Shown here: positions 1 through 6,362 of the stretch, piece after piece
How the letters are laid out: each line of letters starts with the position of its first letter
How positions within the stretch are numbered: position 1 is the stretch's first letter
Assembly: GCA_947462115.1 (NCBI GenBank)
Contig: CANHON010000216.1
Coordinates: forward strand, 1-7,755
From: Deltaproteobacteria bacterium
GTDB lineage: Bacteria > Myxococcota_A > UBA796 > UBA2385
DNA: 7,755 nucleotides
Direction of reading: 5' to 3'
The notes under the pieces: generated by a model
What the model was told of the DNA's origin: nothing
The model's database searches: none
What the model saw: the letters and a program-made list of their open reading frames with translations, nothing else
Program-made: the position numbers and the translations under genes

Positions 1-1419
1 CTCGACCTCGGGATCATCGGGCTGCAGCGCCTTCACCCAGTCGAGGGCGCCGCCGACCTGCCCGGGCGGCGTCGGGTGGGCCCCGAGCCAAGCGGCGGCC
101 TCGGCGAGCCGTTCAAAGGCGATGGCGCGGGCGCCGGCCTCGGCCCAGAGCAGGCGCCCGGGCGAAGGCGGGGGCTGCACCCCCTCGCCCGAGCACAACA
201 ACACCAAGCCGGCCGCTCCTTTGGCCTTGAAACGAGCGGGATCTTGGCCCTGCAGCACCGCCGACAGCACGATGGGCGCGGGCTCCAGGCCGACGGGACC
301 GTTGAACCACGCGGCCTCGACCCGCAGGGGACCCGGCAGCGGCGCGATCAAGGCGGCGAGCCGATCGGCCCGCGCGGGCCCGCCTGGATCGACGGGCAAG
401 GGCGGGCGGGCCAGCAGGACCCCGCAGCCGAGCGCCCACAGCAGCCCGAGGCCCGGCGCCCGGCTGAGCCCCACCGCGCCGAGCACGGCGAGGGGCCCGG
501 CGAGGGCCCGCAGGTGGTAGGGCCGCAGCGAGTCCACCGTCAGGCCGAGGGCGAGCACGCCGAGGGTGGCCCCGAGCGCGTAGAGCAGCAGGCCGCGGTC
601 GGCGCGGTCCTTGGGCGACAGCAGGGCCGGGCCGAGGGCCACGCCGAGCCACAGCACGCTCCACTCGCCCCCGAGGTCCACCAGCACCCGGTCGTGGAGC
701 GCCCGCAGGAGCATGGGGCCCATGCCGAGCCCCGGCTCGCTGCTGCTGTGGGCCACGGCCGCGAGGCAGGCGAGGGCCCCGGCCCCGCAGCTCGCCTGCG
801 CGTACAGGGTGAGGACGCGCGGGATGAGCGTGATGGAGGTCAATCCCAGCGCGACGACGGCCGACCGCTTGCCCGCCGCCGCCACCAGATCGGGGCCCGC
901 GAGCAGCAGGCCGAGCAGGAGGCCCGCGGCCATCGGGTGCTGGCCGAGGGCGGCCACGGCGGCCAGGGCGGCGAGGGTGGGCCCCCAGGCGCGCCCGCGC
1001 AGCCCGGCGGCGAGGCCCAGCGCGCTCAAGGCGCTCAGCTCGGGGGCGCCGTAGCCGCGAAAGGCGACCAGAAAGGTGTCTTGGAGGCCCGGATCGACGG
1101 CGACGACGACGCCAGCGGCCAGCGCGGCTTGGGCCGGCCGACGCGGGCTCAGCAGCGCGGCGGCCGCCCCGGCGAAGGGGGCGATGAGCGCGCTCTGAAG
1201 GCCGCGCAGGCGCATCAGCCCGCTCAGATCCGGGGCCAGGGGCAGCAGCGGGCTCGCCCAGAGCCAGAGGCTGTGGCCCCCCTCCGGGTTGGGCGGCACC
1301 CACGGACCGCCGCGCAGCACGCCCATCGCGGCGAGGAACTGCCCGAGCGCGTCGGAGCCCGTGGACGCACCCGCTGCCCCCTGAACGCGCACAAGGGCCG
1401 CCAGCAGGGCAGGGAGCAC
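1..1419 (-). CDS. Multi-pass membrane protein, GT-C glycosyltransferase-like (C-terminus beyond window)
   Basis: This frame stays open to base 1, giving 473 codons from a GTG at 1419, and the gene continues past the left edge. Counted from that GTG, about ten hydrophobic segments lie near residues 73-90, 98-112, 127-140, 148-160, 163-176, 187-203, 254-268, 276-295, 306-319 and 323-338. A soluble, probably periplasmic region of at least 130 residues follows. The first loop (SDALGQFLAAMGVLRGG, residues 22-38) has an Asp followed by a helix and Gly-Gly, resembling the first periplasmic loop of GT-C lipid-linked sugar transferases. That family assignment is inference; a generic polytopic membrane protein is equally defensible. 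The start is uncertain. Neither 1419 nor other nearby codons has a good ribosome site, and the open frame continues upstream to about 1500 with a basic then hydrophobic stretch (RRPSRALLALALVLPALLAALV-like, partly before 1419) that looks like a true N-terminus. It follows the BMC gene closely and may be co-transcribed with it. Confidence 0.75.
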   Translation of the reverse strand, partial: MLPALLAALVRVQGAAGASTGSDALGQFLAAMGVLRGGPWVPPNPEGGHSLWLWASPLLPLAPDLSGLMRLRGLQSALIAPFAGAAAALLSPRRPAQAALAAGVVVAVDPGLQDTFLVAFRGYGAPELSALSALGLAAGLRGRAWGPTLAALAAVAALGQHPMAAGLLLGLLLAGPDLVAAAGKRSAVVALGLTSITLIPRVLTLYAQASCGAGALACLAAVAHSSSEPGLGMGPMLLRALHDRVLVDLGGEWSVLWLGVALGPALLSPKDRADRGLLLYALGATLGVLALGLTVDSLRPYHLRALAGPLAVLGAVGLSRAPGLGLLWALGCGVLLARPPLPVDPGGPARADRLAALIAPLPGPLRVEAAWFNGPVGLEPAPIVLSAVLQGQDPARFKAKGAAGLVLLCSGEGVQPPPSPGRLLWAEAGARAIAFERLAEAAAWLGAHPTPPGQVGGALDWVKALQPDDPEVE

Positions 1420-1456
1420 CAGGGCCAGCGCGAGGAGCGCCCGGCTGGGCCTACGC

Positions 1457-2119
1457 TCAGGTGAGGCTGGCAGCGGAGGGGCCCGGGTTCTCGCGGCCGG
1501 TCACGCCCTCGAGGGCCGCCCCCATCGCCTTGGCCGCCTCCTTGAGGTCCTCTTCGCCGCCGCCGAGGTAGACCCGACCGAAGGCCCCGACGCTGAGGAA
1601 CTCAAGCACCTCGACCTTGGCGGCCTTCTCGGCCTCATTGGTGGCGAGCAGCGCGTAGCCCGCGGGGTGCGTCTCCAGCACGTAGAGGGCCTGGCCCTCG
1701 TGGATCACGTTGCCGTGGCGCATCCGGTTGGTGATCATGCTGTGGTAGCCGGTGATCCCGGTGATGAGCTGGGCGCTGACCACGCGGGGACGCAGGCGGT
1801 CCTCGACGACGAGGTTGAGGTTGCTCAGGATCTCCTCCCCCGCGGCGCGGACCTGGCCTTGATCGCTGGCGTGCAGCTCCACCATGCCGAACTCCCGCTC
1901 CACCACCAACATGCCGGGCACGACGGAGGTGCGCTTGAGCGCGATGTCGGTCACCACGTTGACATCCATGCCCGGCGCCACCTCGACGATGAGCGCGGCT
2001 TGGCCCACCAGCGGGTGGTAGCCCCGGCTGATGGTGGCCAAGAAGGCCGCGGTCTGCGGCTGCAGGATGTCGATGAAGGTGAAGCAGCGGAGGTCGAGCT
2101 TGGGCGAATCAGTGGACAC
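1457..2119 (-). CDS. Tandem-domain BMC shell protein, CsoS1D/CcmP-type pseudohexamer (BMC-T)
   Basis: This is a bacterial microcompartment shell protein of 220 residues. Domain 1 (about 9-107) begins TFIDILQPQTAAFLATISRG and domain 2 (about 112-208) carries LETHPAGYALLATNEAEKAA and VGAFGRVYLGG. These match the pattern I recall for CsoS1D and for the Haliangium ochraceum double-layer BMC-T proteins. Such proteins form trimers that mimic hexameric tiles, stack face to face, and have a large gated central pore. The gating Glu-Arg pair of CsoS1D is kept as E74-R75 (VVEREFG). The edge lysines expected at tile-tile contacts are K62 (DIALK) and K165 (EAEKAA). An 11-residue tail, ENPGPSAASLT, extends past domain 2. 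The start is GTG, supported by GGAG at 2132-2129 nine bases upstream. No other shell or cargo gene is nearby, so what it encloses or modifies cannot be told from this window. The family assignment is firm. Confidence 0.93.
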   Translation of the reverse strand: MSTDSPKLDLRCFTFIDILQPQTAAFLATISRGYHPLVGQAALIVEVAPGMDVNVVTDIALKRTSVVPGMLVVEREFGMVELHASDQGQVRAAGEEILSNLNLVVEDRLRPRVVSAQLITGITGYHSMITNRMRHGNVIHEGQALYVLETHPAGYALLATNEAEKAAKVEVLEFLSVGAFGRVYLGGGEEDLKEAAKAMGAALEGVTGRENPGPSAASLT

Positions 2120-2167
2120 GGCGTCTGGCTCCGGGGGCCGCGGCGTTGAGCCGCCAGCAGGGTCGCC

Positions 2168-2198
2168 AGAGTACCGCTCTGCCGGGGGCCCCTGTCAA
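2168..2198 (-). promoter_or_regulatory. Candidate sigma-70-type promoter of the BMC gene
   Basis: On the minus strand a perfect TTGACA (2198-2193) is followed by TACTCT (2173-2168). The spacer is 19 bases, longer than the usual 17, so the -10 element is the weaker part of the call. The site sits about 50 bases upstream of the GTG start in the intergenic region shared with the divergent lipoprotein gene. A perfect -35 hexamer is notable in DNA this GC-rich. Confidence 0.4.
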
Positions 2199-2219
2199 CC
2201 CGCGCCCTGGGGCGGGCGG

Positions 2220-2228
2220 TGCTATGCT
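2220..2228 (+). promoter_or_regulatory. Candidate extended -10 element for the lipoprotein gene
   Basis: The sequence TGCTATGCT contains the extended -10 TGn followed by TATGCT, which matches TATAAT at four of six positions. No convincing -35 hexamer lies 17 bases upstream, as expected for an extended -10 promoter. It would give a leader of about 65 bases before the ATG at 2300. A similar TGCTAGAGT precedes the HTH gene at the right end. Confidence 0.33.
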
Positions 2229-2299
2229 CCGCGCCCGTCGTCGCCCGGCGCCGCGTCCCGGTGCGGACGCCCGGCGCGCTCGCCCGGAGGAGGCCCCCG

Positions 2300-2917
2300 A
2301 TGCCCAACTGTCGCCCGCTCCCCGCTGCCCCAGGCGCAGCGCCCCAGCGCCGCCCGCCCAGCCCTTCCGTGTCCGCGCGCGGGGGCGTCGCCGCTTCCTG
2401 CGCGCTCGCCTTCGCCTTCGCCTTCTCCCTCGCAGGCTGCGACCCCGACTGCGTGAGCCCCAGCCGGATCGACGGCGAGTGGACGGTTCAGGCCCGCAGC
2501 ACCGACGATGCGTGGCGGGTCTCCGGCTTCAACAGCGACGAGGACATCGCCGAGCGCACCGCCCAAGGCGAGCTGCTCTCCCAGGTCTTGGCCAACGGCG
2601 AGCGCCAGTGGACCCTCAAGTACGTGCCGGGCAACGACGCCTACAACCTCACCATCGACGGGCAGCGCTTCGTCGCCACGGCCAAGCCTGCGAGCGACAA
2701 CTGCAACCAGCTCGCCTTGCGGGTGGAGGGGAGCTGGGAGGGCGACGAGGGCAGCGAGCACGACTTCGCCCTCGACGGCGCCCTGCTGTGGACCGGCGAC
2801 GACTTCGCCGGGACCTTCTCCTACTCGGACGCCTGGACCTGGGACGAGCGCTCCGGCGAGGTCCGCCTGCCGGCAGGCGAGCTGCTCGGCAGCGCTGGCG
2901 CCCCCGACGCGGGCTGA
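2300..2917 (+). CDS. Putative lipoprotein of unknown function
   Basis: The 205-residue product is a predicted lipoprotein. A long basic N-region (RR at 17-18, R27) is followed by a hydrophobic core (ASCALAFAFAFSL) and the lipobox LAGC, with Cys47 as the lipid site. The mature part is acidic and has C51 and C135, which could form a disulfide. It shows alternating beta-strand-like stretches, such as RIDGEWTVQAR, QWTLKYVPG, YNLTIDGQRFVATAK and FAGTFSYSDAWTWD, suggesting a small beta-barrel or sandwich. I do not recognise a family. The start at 2300 is chosen because AGGAGG (2288-2293) lies six bases upstream; the frame is open further up, but the added residues are Arg/Pro-rich and look non-coding. 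An internal GTG at residue 24 would give a more ordinary signal peptide length. The gene is divergent from the BMC gene, and the next gene starts 124 bases downstream. Confidence 0.75.
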   Translation: MPNCRPLPAAPGAAPQRRPPSPSVSARGGVAASCALAFAFAFSLAGCDPDCVSPSRIDGEWTVQARSTDDAWRVSGFNSDEDIAERTAQGELLSQVLANGERQWTLKYVPGNDAYNLTIDGQRFVATAKPASDNCNQLALRVEGSWEGDEGSEHDFALDGALLWTGDDFAGTFSYSDAWTWDERSGEVRLPAGELLGSAGAPDAG

Positions 2918-2986
2918 TCCCGGCGCCCCGCGGTGGGCCCCTCGACCTTCGGCCCAGCGCCTTCGCGCCGCGGCCCCCCATGAGTA

Positions 2987-2999
2987 GACACCCGGTGTC
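2987..2999. promoter_or_regulatory. 13-bp perfect palindrome, possible operator
   Basis: GACACC-C-GGTGTC is a perfect inverted repeat with a one-base centre, in the 124-base gap between the lipoprotein gene and the TPR protein gene and 42 bases before the latter's ATG. It is the right size and position for a dimeric repressor site. The repeat does not extend outward (A opposite A, then T opposite T). A second, shorter palindrome, GCGATCGC, lies at 3016-3023. Function is inferred from symmetry and position only. Confidence 0.3.
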
Positions 3000-3041
3000 A
3001 TCTTCGAAGCGACCGGCGATCGCGTCGGTTATGGATGCCCC

Positions 3042-3893
3042 ATGCGCAACCTCGTGCAGTCTTTGTTCCTCGCCCTCGTGGTGTACCTCGTCGCCTCGCT
3101 GCTCACGGGCTCGTGGCTGGCGGGGATCGCGCCCGCGTTGATCGGCGGCGGCATCCTGTATTTTGTGCTCGCCCGCCGCAGCTTCAAGGCCTTCGAGGCC
3201 ATCGCCAACGAGGCCATGGCCCAGCTCCAGACCGCCCAGGGCGATCCCAGCCAGGTCGAGCGCGCCAAAGAGACGCTGCGGGGCGCGCTGGCCTTGGGCA
3301 AAGACCAGTTCTTGATCACCGAGCAGGTCAACGGGCAGCTCGGGCAGCTCGCCTACAGCCAAGGGCGCTTCGACGAGGCCCGCGGTCACCTCGAGCAGGC
3401 TTGGAGCCGAGACTGGATGAGCCAGTGCACGCTCGCTGCCCTCGATCACCGTCAAAAGAAGGCCCCCGAGGCCTTGGCCCGGCTCGAGAAGGCCAAGTCC
3501 GGCGGGGACGGGCAGGCGATCTTCTGGGCGGTCTATGCCTTCATCGCCAAAGACAGCGGGGACGTCAAGCTCGCGCTGGCGGTGCTCGGCCAAGGCGTCG
3601 AGAAGGCCGGCGGCTCCGCTGCCCTGAAGGGCTGGCAAGAGGCGCTGGCCAACCAGCGCAGCCTCGACCTGATGGCCTTCGCCCCCCAGTGGTTCCAGTT
3701 TTTCCCGGAGCACGTGCAGCGCCTCACGCGCGAGCAGCAGATCCTCCTGCTGCAGTCCGCCGGCCAGCCCGTGCCTCCGCAGCTTCAGCGGCCTGCGCCG
3801 AGCGCCCCTGCGGCGCCCAGCCCCAACCGGGCCGCGCGTCGGGCCGCTGAGTCTGGCAAGCCCGCCCCGTCTATTCCGCACCCCCGTCGCTAA
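3042..3893 (+). CDS. Two-TM membrane protein with TPR-like helical repeats
   Basis: The 283-residue protein has two adjacent membrane helices at about 4-22 and 26-44, followed by ARRSFKAFEA, which should face the cytoplasm with the rest of the protein. Residues 50-205 are helical with TPR-like spacing. The clearest unit is LAYSQGRFDEARGHLEQAW (about 103-121). Weaker ones lie at about 127-152 (APEALARLEKA) and 160-190 (AVYAFIAKDSGDVKLALAVL). A C-terminal tail from about 241 is rich in Pro, Ala and Arg and probably disordered. TPR arrays bind protein partners, so an inner-membrane scaffold or assembly role is plausible, but no partner can be named. The ATG at 3042 is chosen because it places the membrane helix at the extreme N-terminus; no strong ribosome site precedes it. 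The next gene starts 35 bases downstream, which fits co-transcription. Confidence 0.85.
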   Translation: MRNLVQSLFLALVVYLVASLLTGSWLAGIAPALIGGGILYFVLARRSFKAFEAIANEAMAQLQTAQGDPSQVERAKETLRGALALGKDQFLITEQVNGQLGQLAYSQGRFDEARGHLEQAWSRDWMSQCTLAALDHRQKKAPEALARLEKAKSGGDGQAIFWAVYAFIAKDSGDVKLALAVLGQGVEKAGGSAALKGWQEALANQRSLDLMAFAPQWFQFFPEHVQRLTREQQILLLQSAGQPVPPQLQRPAPSAPAAPSPNRAARRAAESGKPAPSIPHPRR

Positions 3894-3928
3894 CGCCCGC
3901 GGTCGGTTGCCCCGCTGTTGGAGTCCCC

Positions 3929-5788
3929 ATGCGCGCCGTCGCCTTGCTGATGTTCGCGATCGCCTGCGTGGAGGAGGCGGCCCCCAAGTCCGCGGTGGTC
4001 ATCGACACCGGCGATGACAGCCTCCCCACCGCCGACGCCGACCGCGACGGCTACCCCGAAGGCGTGGACTGCGACGAGGGCGACGCGGCGGTCAACCCCG
4101 GGGCCAACGAGCGGTGCAACGGCAAAGACGACGACTGCGACGGCATCGTAGACGAGTCCGGCAGCGACGCCACCCTGTGGTTCTTCGATGACGACGGCGA
4201 CGGCTTCGGTGACCCCGGCGACGAGGTGCAGAGCTGCGCCGCCCCCGCCGGCACCGTCGAGAACGCCGACGACTGCGATGATCTGCGCGGCGACATCTTC
4301 CCGGGGGCCGTCGAGGTCTGCAACGGCGACGACGACAACTGCGACGGAGACATCGACGAAGACGCGGTAGACATGGCGGAGTTCTTCGACGACCTCGACG
4401 GAGACGGCTTCGGAGACCCCGCCAGCGGGCACATGGCCTGCGCGCCGGACGAAGACGACGTGGCGGTGGCCGATGACTGCGACGACAGCACCAACCAAGC
4501 CAACCCCTCCGTGCCCGAGATCTGCCGGGACGGCCGGGACAACGACTGCGACGGCGGCCCCAACACCTGCGGCTGGCGCGGCGACGTGCTCACCAGCGGG
4601 GCCTGGGGCACGCTGACCGGCTGGAGCGAGACCGACGGCTTTGGCCGAACCGTGATCGGCGCCGACCTCGCCGGGGCAGGGGCAACGGGGCTGTTCGTGG
4701 CCGCCCGAGACCACGACGGCGCCAGCTCGTCCATCGGCGCGATCTACGGCTTTGAGGCGGTCTCTCGCGGGGCTACCAGCGCCACCGCCGCGGTCAGCCG
4801 CTACTGGGGCGAGGGCGTGGGCTCGCTCGCCGGGGCCGACGGCGGCCTGTGGGCGGGCGACGTGGATGCCGATGGCTACGACGATCTGCTCGTGCGCGGG
4901 CGCTCCAGCGGGGGCGTGTCGCGGGCTTACCTGATGCGGGGCCCCCACGCCGGCGATGCCTACCTCATCACGGCGGAGCTGGTCATCAGCGATGTGCTCG
5001 GCTCTGGCGGCGTCTTCGCCAGCGGTGGCATCGGCGACACCACCGGCGATGGCGTGGCAGAGCTGATCCTCGTGCGGCCGGCCCTCGGCGACGCCCTGGT
5101 GTTCGACGGCGGGCTCGCCGGCTCCAAGTCGGCCAGCGACGCGATGGCCAGCCTCAGCCTGTCGGGCGGCTCGGTGGCCCACAGCCTCGCCGCCGGGCAC
5201 GACCTCGACGGCGACGGGATCGACGACCTGTTGCTGCAAGGCAGCGCCGCCGGCGGCGACGCCCAGGTCCTGCTGTTCGCTGGGCCCGTCTCCGGCGATC
5301 GACTCGCGGCCGACGCTGACGGCCGGTGGAGCGGGGACGGCCTCGGCTTCGACTCGCTCGGGGTCGATGACCTCGACAACGACGGCTACGAAGACATTTT
5401 GGCCTCGAGCTTCGCGGGGCCGGGCGGCGAGGTGCAGGTCTTCGTCGGCCCCTTCTTCGGCGGCGGCGGCGGGGCTCCGCAGGTGCGCGTGTCGGGCGAG
5501 GGTCCCGATGGGGAGGTCGGCGCCTTCGCCAGCGTCCTCGGCGACGGCGACGGGGACGGCCGCAACGAGCTGCTGGTGCCGGTCGCGGGCCCGAGCCCCT
5601 TCGTCCTGCTGCTCCACGGCCCCAGCACCGGCACCTACGGGCTCGGCGACGGGGACGCCCGCTTCTTGGGCGGCCCAGAGCGCGCCTTCGCCATCGGCGA
5701 CCTCAACGACGATGGGCTCGAAGACATCGCGCTGGGGGCCGCCTCCGGCGCCGGCGGGGTCTGGCTGTACTGGGGCGGGGCGATCTAG
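3929..5788 (+). CDS. Surface lipoprotein with three MopE metal-binding modules and an FG-GAP beta-propeller
   Basis: The 619-residue product begins with a very short lipoprotein signal, MRAVALLMFAIAC, with Cys13 as the likely lipid site. Residues 35-214 hold three modules of the Pfam 'putative metal-binding motif' type (MopE, PF11617). Each has a DxDxDG loop, a DCD and a closing Cys-rich acidic core: ERCNGKDDDCDGIVDE (61-76), EVCNGDDDNCDGDIDE (129-144) and the shorter EICRDGRDNDCDGGPNTC (197-214). Residues 243-610 form a beta-propeller with calcium-binding FG-GAP/VCBS loops at 311-319 (DVDADGYDD), 370-378, 425-433 (DLDGDGIDD), 481-489 (DLDNDGYED), 538-546 and 591-599 (DLNDDGLED). A degenerate loop lies near 246-254, so seven blades are likely. 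The role is probably calcium-stabilised adhesion or matrix binding outside the cell, by analogy with integrin-alpha-like propellers; the ligand is unknown. GGAG at 3920-3923 lies five bases before the ATG. Confidence 0.9.
   Translation: MRAVALLMFAIACVEEAAPKSAVVIDTGDDSLPTADADRDGYPEGVDCDEGDAAVNPGANERCNGKDDDCDGIVDESGSDATLWFFDDDGDGFGDPGDEVQSCAAPAGTVENADDCDDLRGDIFPGAVEVCNGDDDNCDGDIDEDAVDMAEFFDDLDGDGFGDPASGHMACAPDEDDVAVADDCDDSTNQANPSVPEICRDGRDNDCDGGPNTCGWRGDVLTSGAWGTLTGWSETDGFGRTVIGADLAGAGATGLFVAARDHDGASSSIGAIYGFEAVSRGATSATAAVSRYWGEGVGSLAGADGGLWAGDVDADGYDDLLVRGRSSGGVSRAYLMRGPHAGDAYLITAELVISDVLGSGGVFASGGIGDTTGDGVAELILVRPALGDALVFDGGLAGSKSASDAMASLSLSGGSVAHSLAAGHDLDGDGIDDLLLQGSAAGGDAQVLLFAGPVSGDRLAADADGRWSGDGLGFDSLGVDDLDNDGYEDILASSFAGPGGEVQVFVGPFFGGGGGAPQVRVSGEGPDGEVGAFASVLGDGDGDGRNELLVPVAGPSPFVLLLHGPSTGTYGLGDGDARFLGGPERAFAIGDLNDDGLEDIALGAASGAGGVWLYWGGAI
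4031..4570 (+). repeat. Three tandem MopE-type coding modules
   Basis: Three protein modules lie at about 4031-4165, 4181-4369 and 4382-4570. Modules 2 and 3 share an N-terminal FFDD-DGDGFGDP loop that module 1 lacks. All end in the Cys/Asp-rich core with paired cysteines six residues apart (C-N-G-x-D-D-x-C). Module 3 has lost the terminal D-x-D-E and ends in PNTCG, a common closing form. The third copy is clearly diverged, so the array is old rather than a recent duplication. Confidence 0.8.
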
Positions 5789-5789
5789 C

Positions 5790-5828
5790 GGCGGCGCCGG
5801 TGCGCTGGGATAGCCGCGGGGCGCCGCC
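5790..5828 (+). terminator. Strong GC hairpin between the propeller lipoprotein gene and folE
   Basis: A perfect 9-bp inverted repeat, GGCGGCGCC (5790-5798) and GGCGCCGCC (5820-5828), starts two bases after the stop codon at 5786-5788. The loop could pair further (GCGCT with AGCCGC, one bulge). There is no run of T after the stem, so it is not a classical intrinsic terminator. It could attenuate read-through into folE or protect the 3' end of the upstream transcript. The folE ribosome site (GAGGAG, 5833-5838) begins only five bases after it, so pairing might also affect translation. Confidence 0.4.
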
Positions 5829-5843
5829 CACCGAGGAGCGCAC

Positions 5844-6362
5844 TTGAGCTTGCCCGACGCCGTTGACCACCTCCGCGCTGCCCTCGGCCAGCTCGGGCTC
5901 TCCGGCGACCCGGAGCTGGACCGCACCCCGGAGCGCTTCGCCGAGCTGCTCTCCGAGTTCAGCCCCCAGCCGGTGCCGCCCTGCCCGCCGCTGCCCACGC
6001 GCTCGCACACGCCGGTGGTGGTGCGCGAGCTGCGCTTTCACTCGCTGTGCGCCCACCACCTGTTGCCCTTCTTCGGCCACTGCACCATCGCCTACCGGCC
6101 CGCGGGCGCCATCGCCGGCCTCGGCTGGTTCCCCCGGGCCCTCGACGCCCTGGCGCGGCGGCCCCAGCTCCAAGAGCGGCTGGCCCAGGACCTCGCGGAC
6201 GCCGTCTTCGAGGCGCTCACGCCCCATTCGGTGCTCGTGTGGGTCTCGGCGCGCCAGATGTGCGTGGAGATGCGCGGCTCGCGGGCCACCGCCACCTTTG
6301 AGGTCAGCGCCGCCGCGGGCGCCGCGGACCCCGAGCTGCTCGCCCTGGTGCGCGGGCGCTGA
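5844..6362 (+). CDS. folE: GTP cyclohydrolase I (FolE) family protein with altered catalytic residues
   Basis: Canonical FolE converts GTP to 7,8-dihydroneopterin triphosphate, the first step to folate and biopterin. This 172-residue homologue is shorter than E. coli FolE (about 222), lacking much of the N-terminal arm. From residue 69 to 144 it aligns to my recollection of E. coli FolE with no gaps (offset 41). Zinc ligands Cys110, His113 and Cys181 are C69, H72 and C140. His112 is H71, guanine-contacting Gln151-Glu152 are Q110-E111, and Arg139 and Arg185 are R98 and R144; Arg65 matches R31. Several usually invariant residues differ: His179 is Q138, Lys136 is W95, Ser135 is G94, Glu111 is A70 and Lys68 is E34. 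Triphosphate binding and the later steps of catalysis may therefore be changed, so the reaction should not be assumed. The TTG start at 5844 is supported by GAGGAG (5833-5838) five bases upstream. Confidence 0.88.
   Translation: MSLPDAVDHLRAALGQLGLSGDPELDRTPERFAELLSEFSPQPVPPCPPLPTRSHTPVVVRELRFHSLCAHHLLPFFGHCTIAYRPAGAIAGLGWFPRALDALARRPQLQERLAQDLADAVFEALTPHSVLVWVSARQMCVEMRGSRATATFEVSAAAGAADPELLALVRGR

Noticed and set aside
76..1464. A 462-codon plus-strand frame, and a 396-codon minus-strand frame at 113-1303.
   Set aside because: Both are Arg/Gly/Pro/Gln-rich without domain character. The third frame, open from about 1500 to base 1 on the minus strand, gives regular membrane helices and is the real gene.
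2219..2299. Upstream GTG start for the lipoprotein gene.
   Set aside because: It would add an Arg/Pro-rich leader before the signal peptide and lies inside the candidate promoter; the ATG at 2300 has an AGGAGG six bases upstream.
3016..3023. GCGATCGC as a HIP1-like repeat.
   Set aside because: One copy of an 8-bp GC-rich palindrome is expected by chance at this composition; I saw no repeated use in the window.
2146..3141. A 331-codon plus-strand frame over the lipoprotein gene.
   Set aside because: Arg/Pro-rich translation, no plausible start signal, and it crosses the lipoprotein's stop and the start of the TPR gene in another frame.
3780..3890. The C-terminal tail of the TPR protein as a BMC encapsulation peptide.
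   Set aside because: The tail has a linker and a short helix-prone piece (NRAARRAAESG), but it is strongly basic rather than amphipathic with a hydrophobic face, and the protein is membrane-anchored.
3890..6010. A 706-codon open frame on the minus strand opposite the propeller lipoprotein gene.
   Set aside because: It is antisense to a gene with obvious domains, its product is a Val/Ala/Gly-rich mirror of the Asp/Gly codons, and stop-free antisense frames are expected at this GC content.
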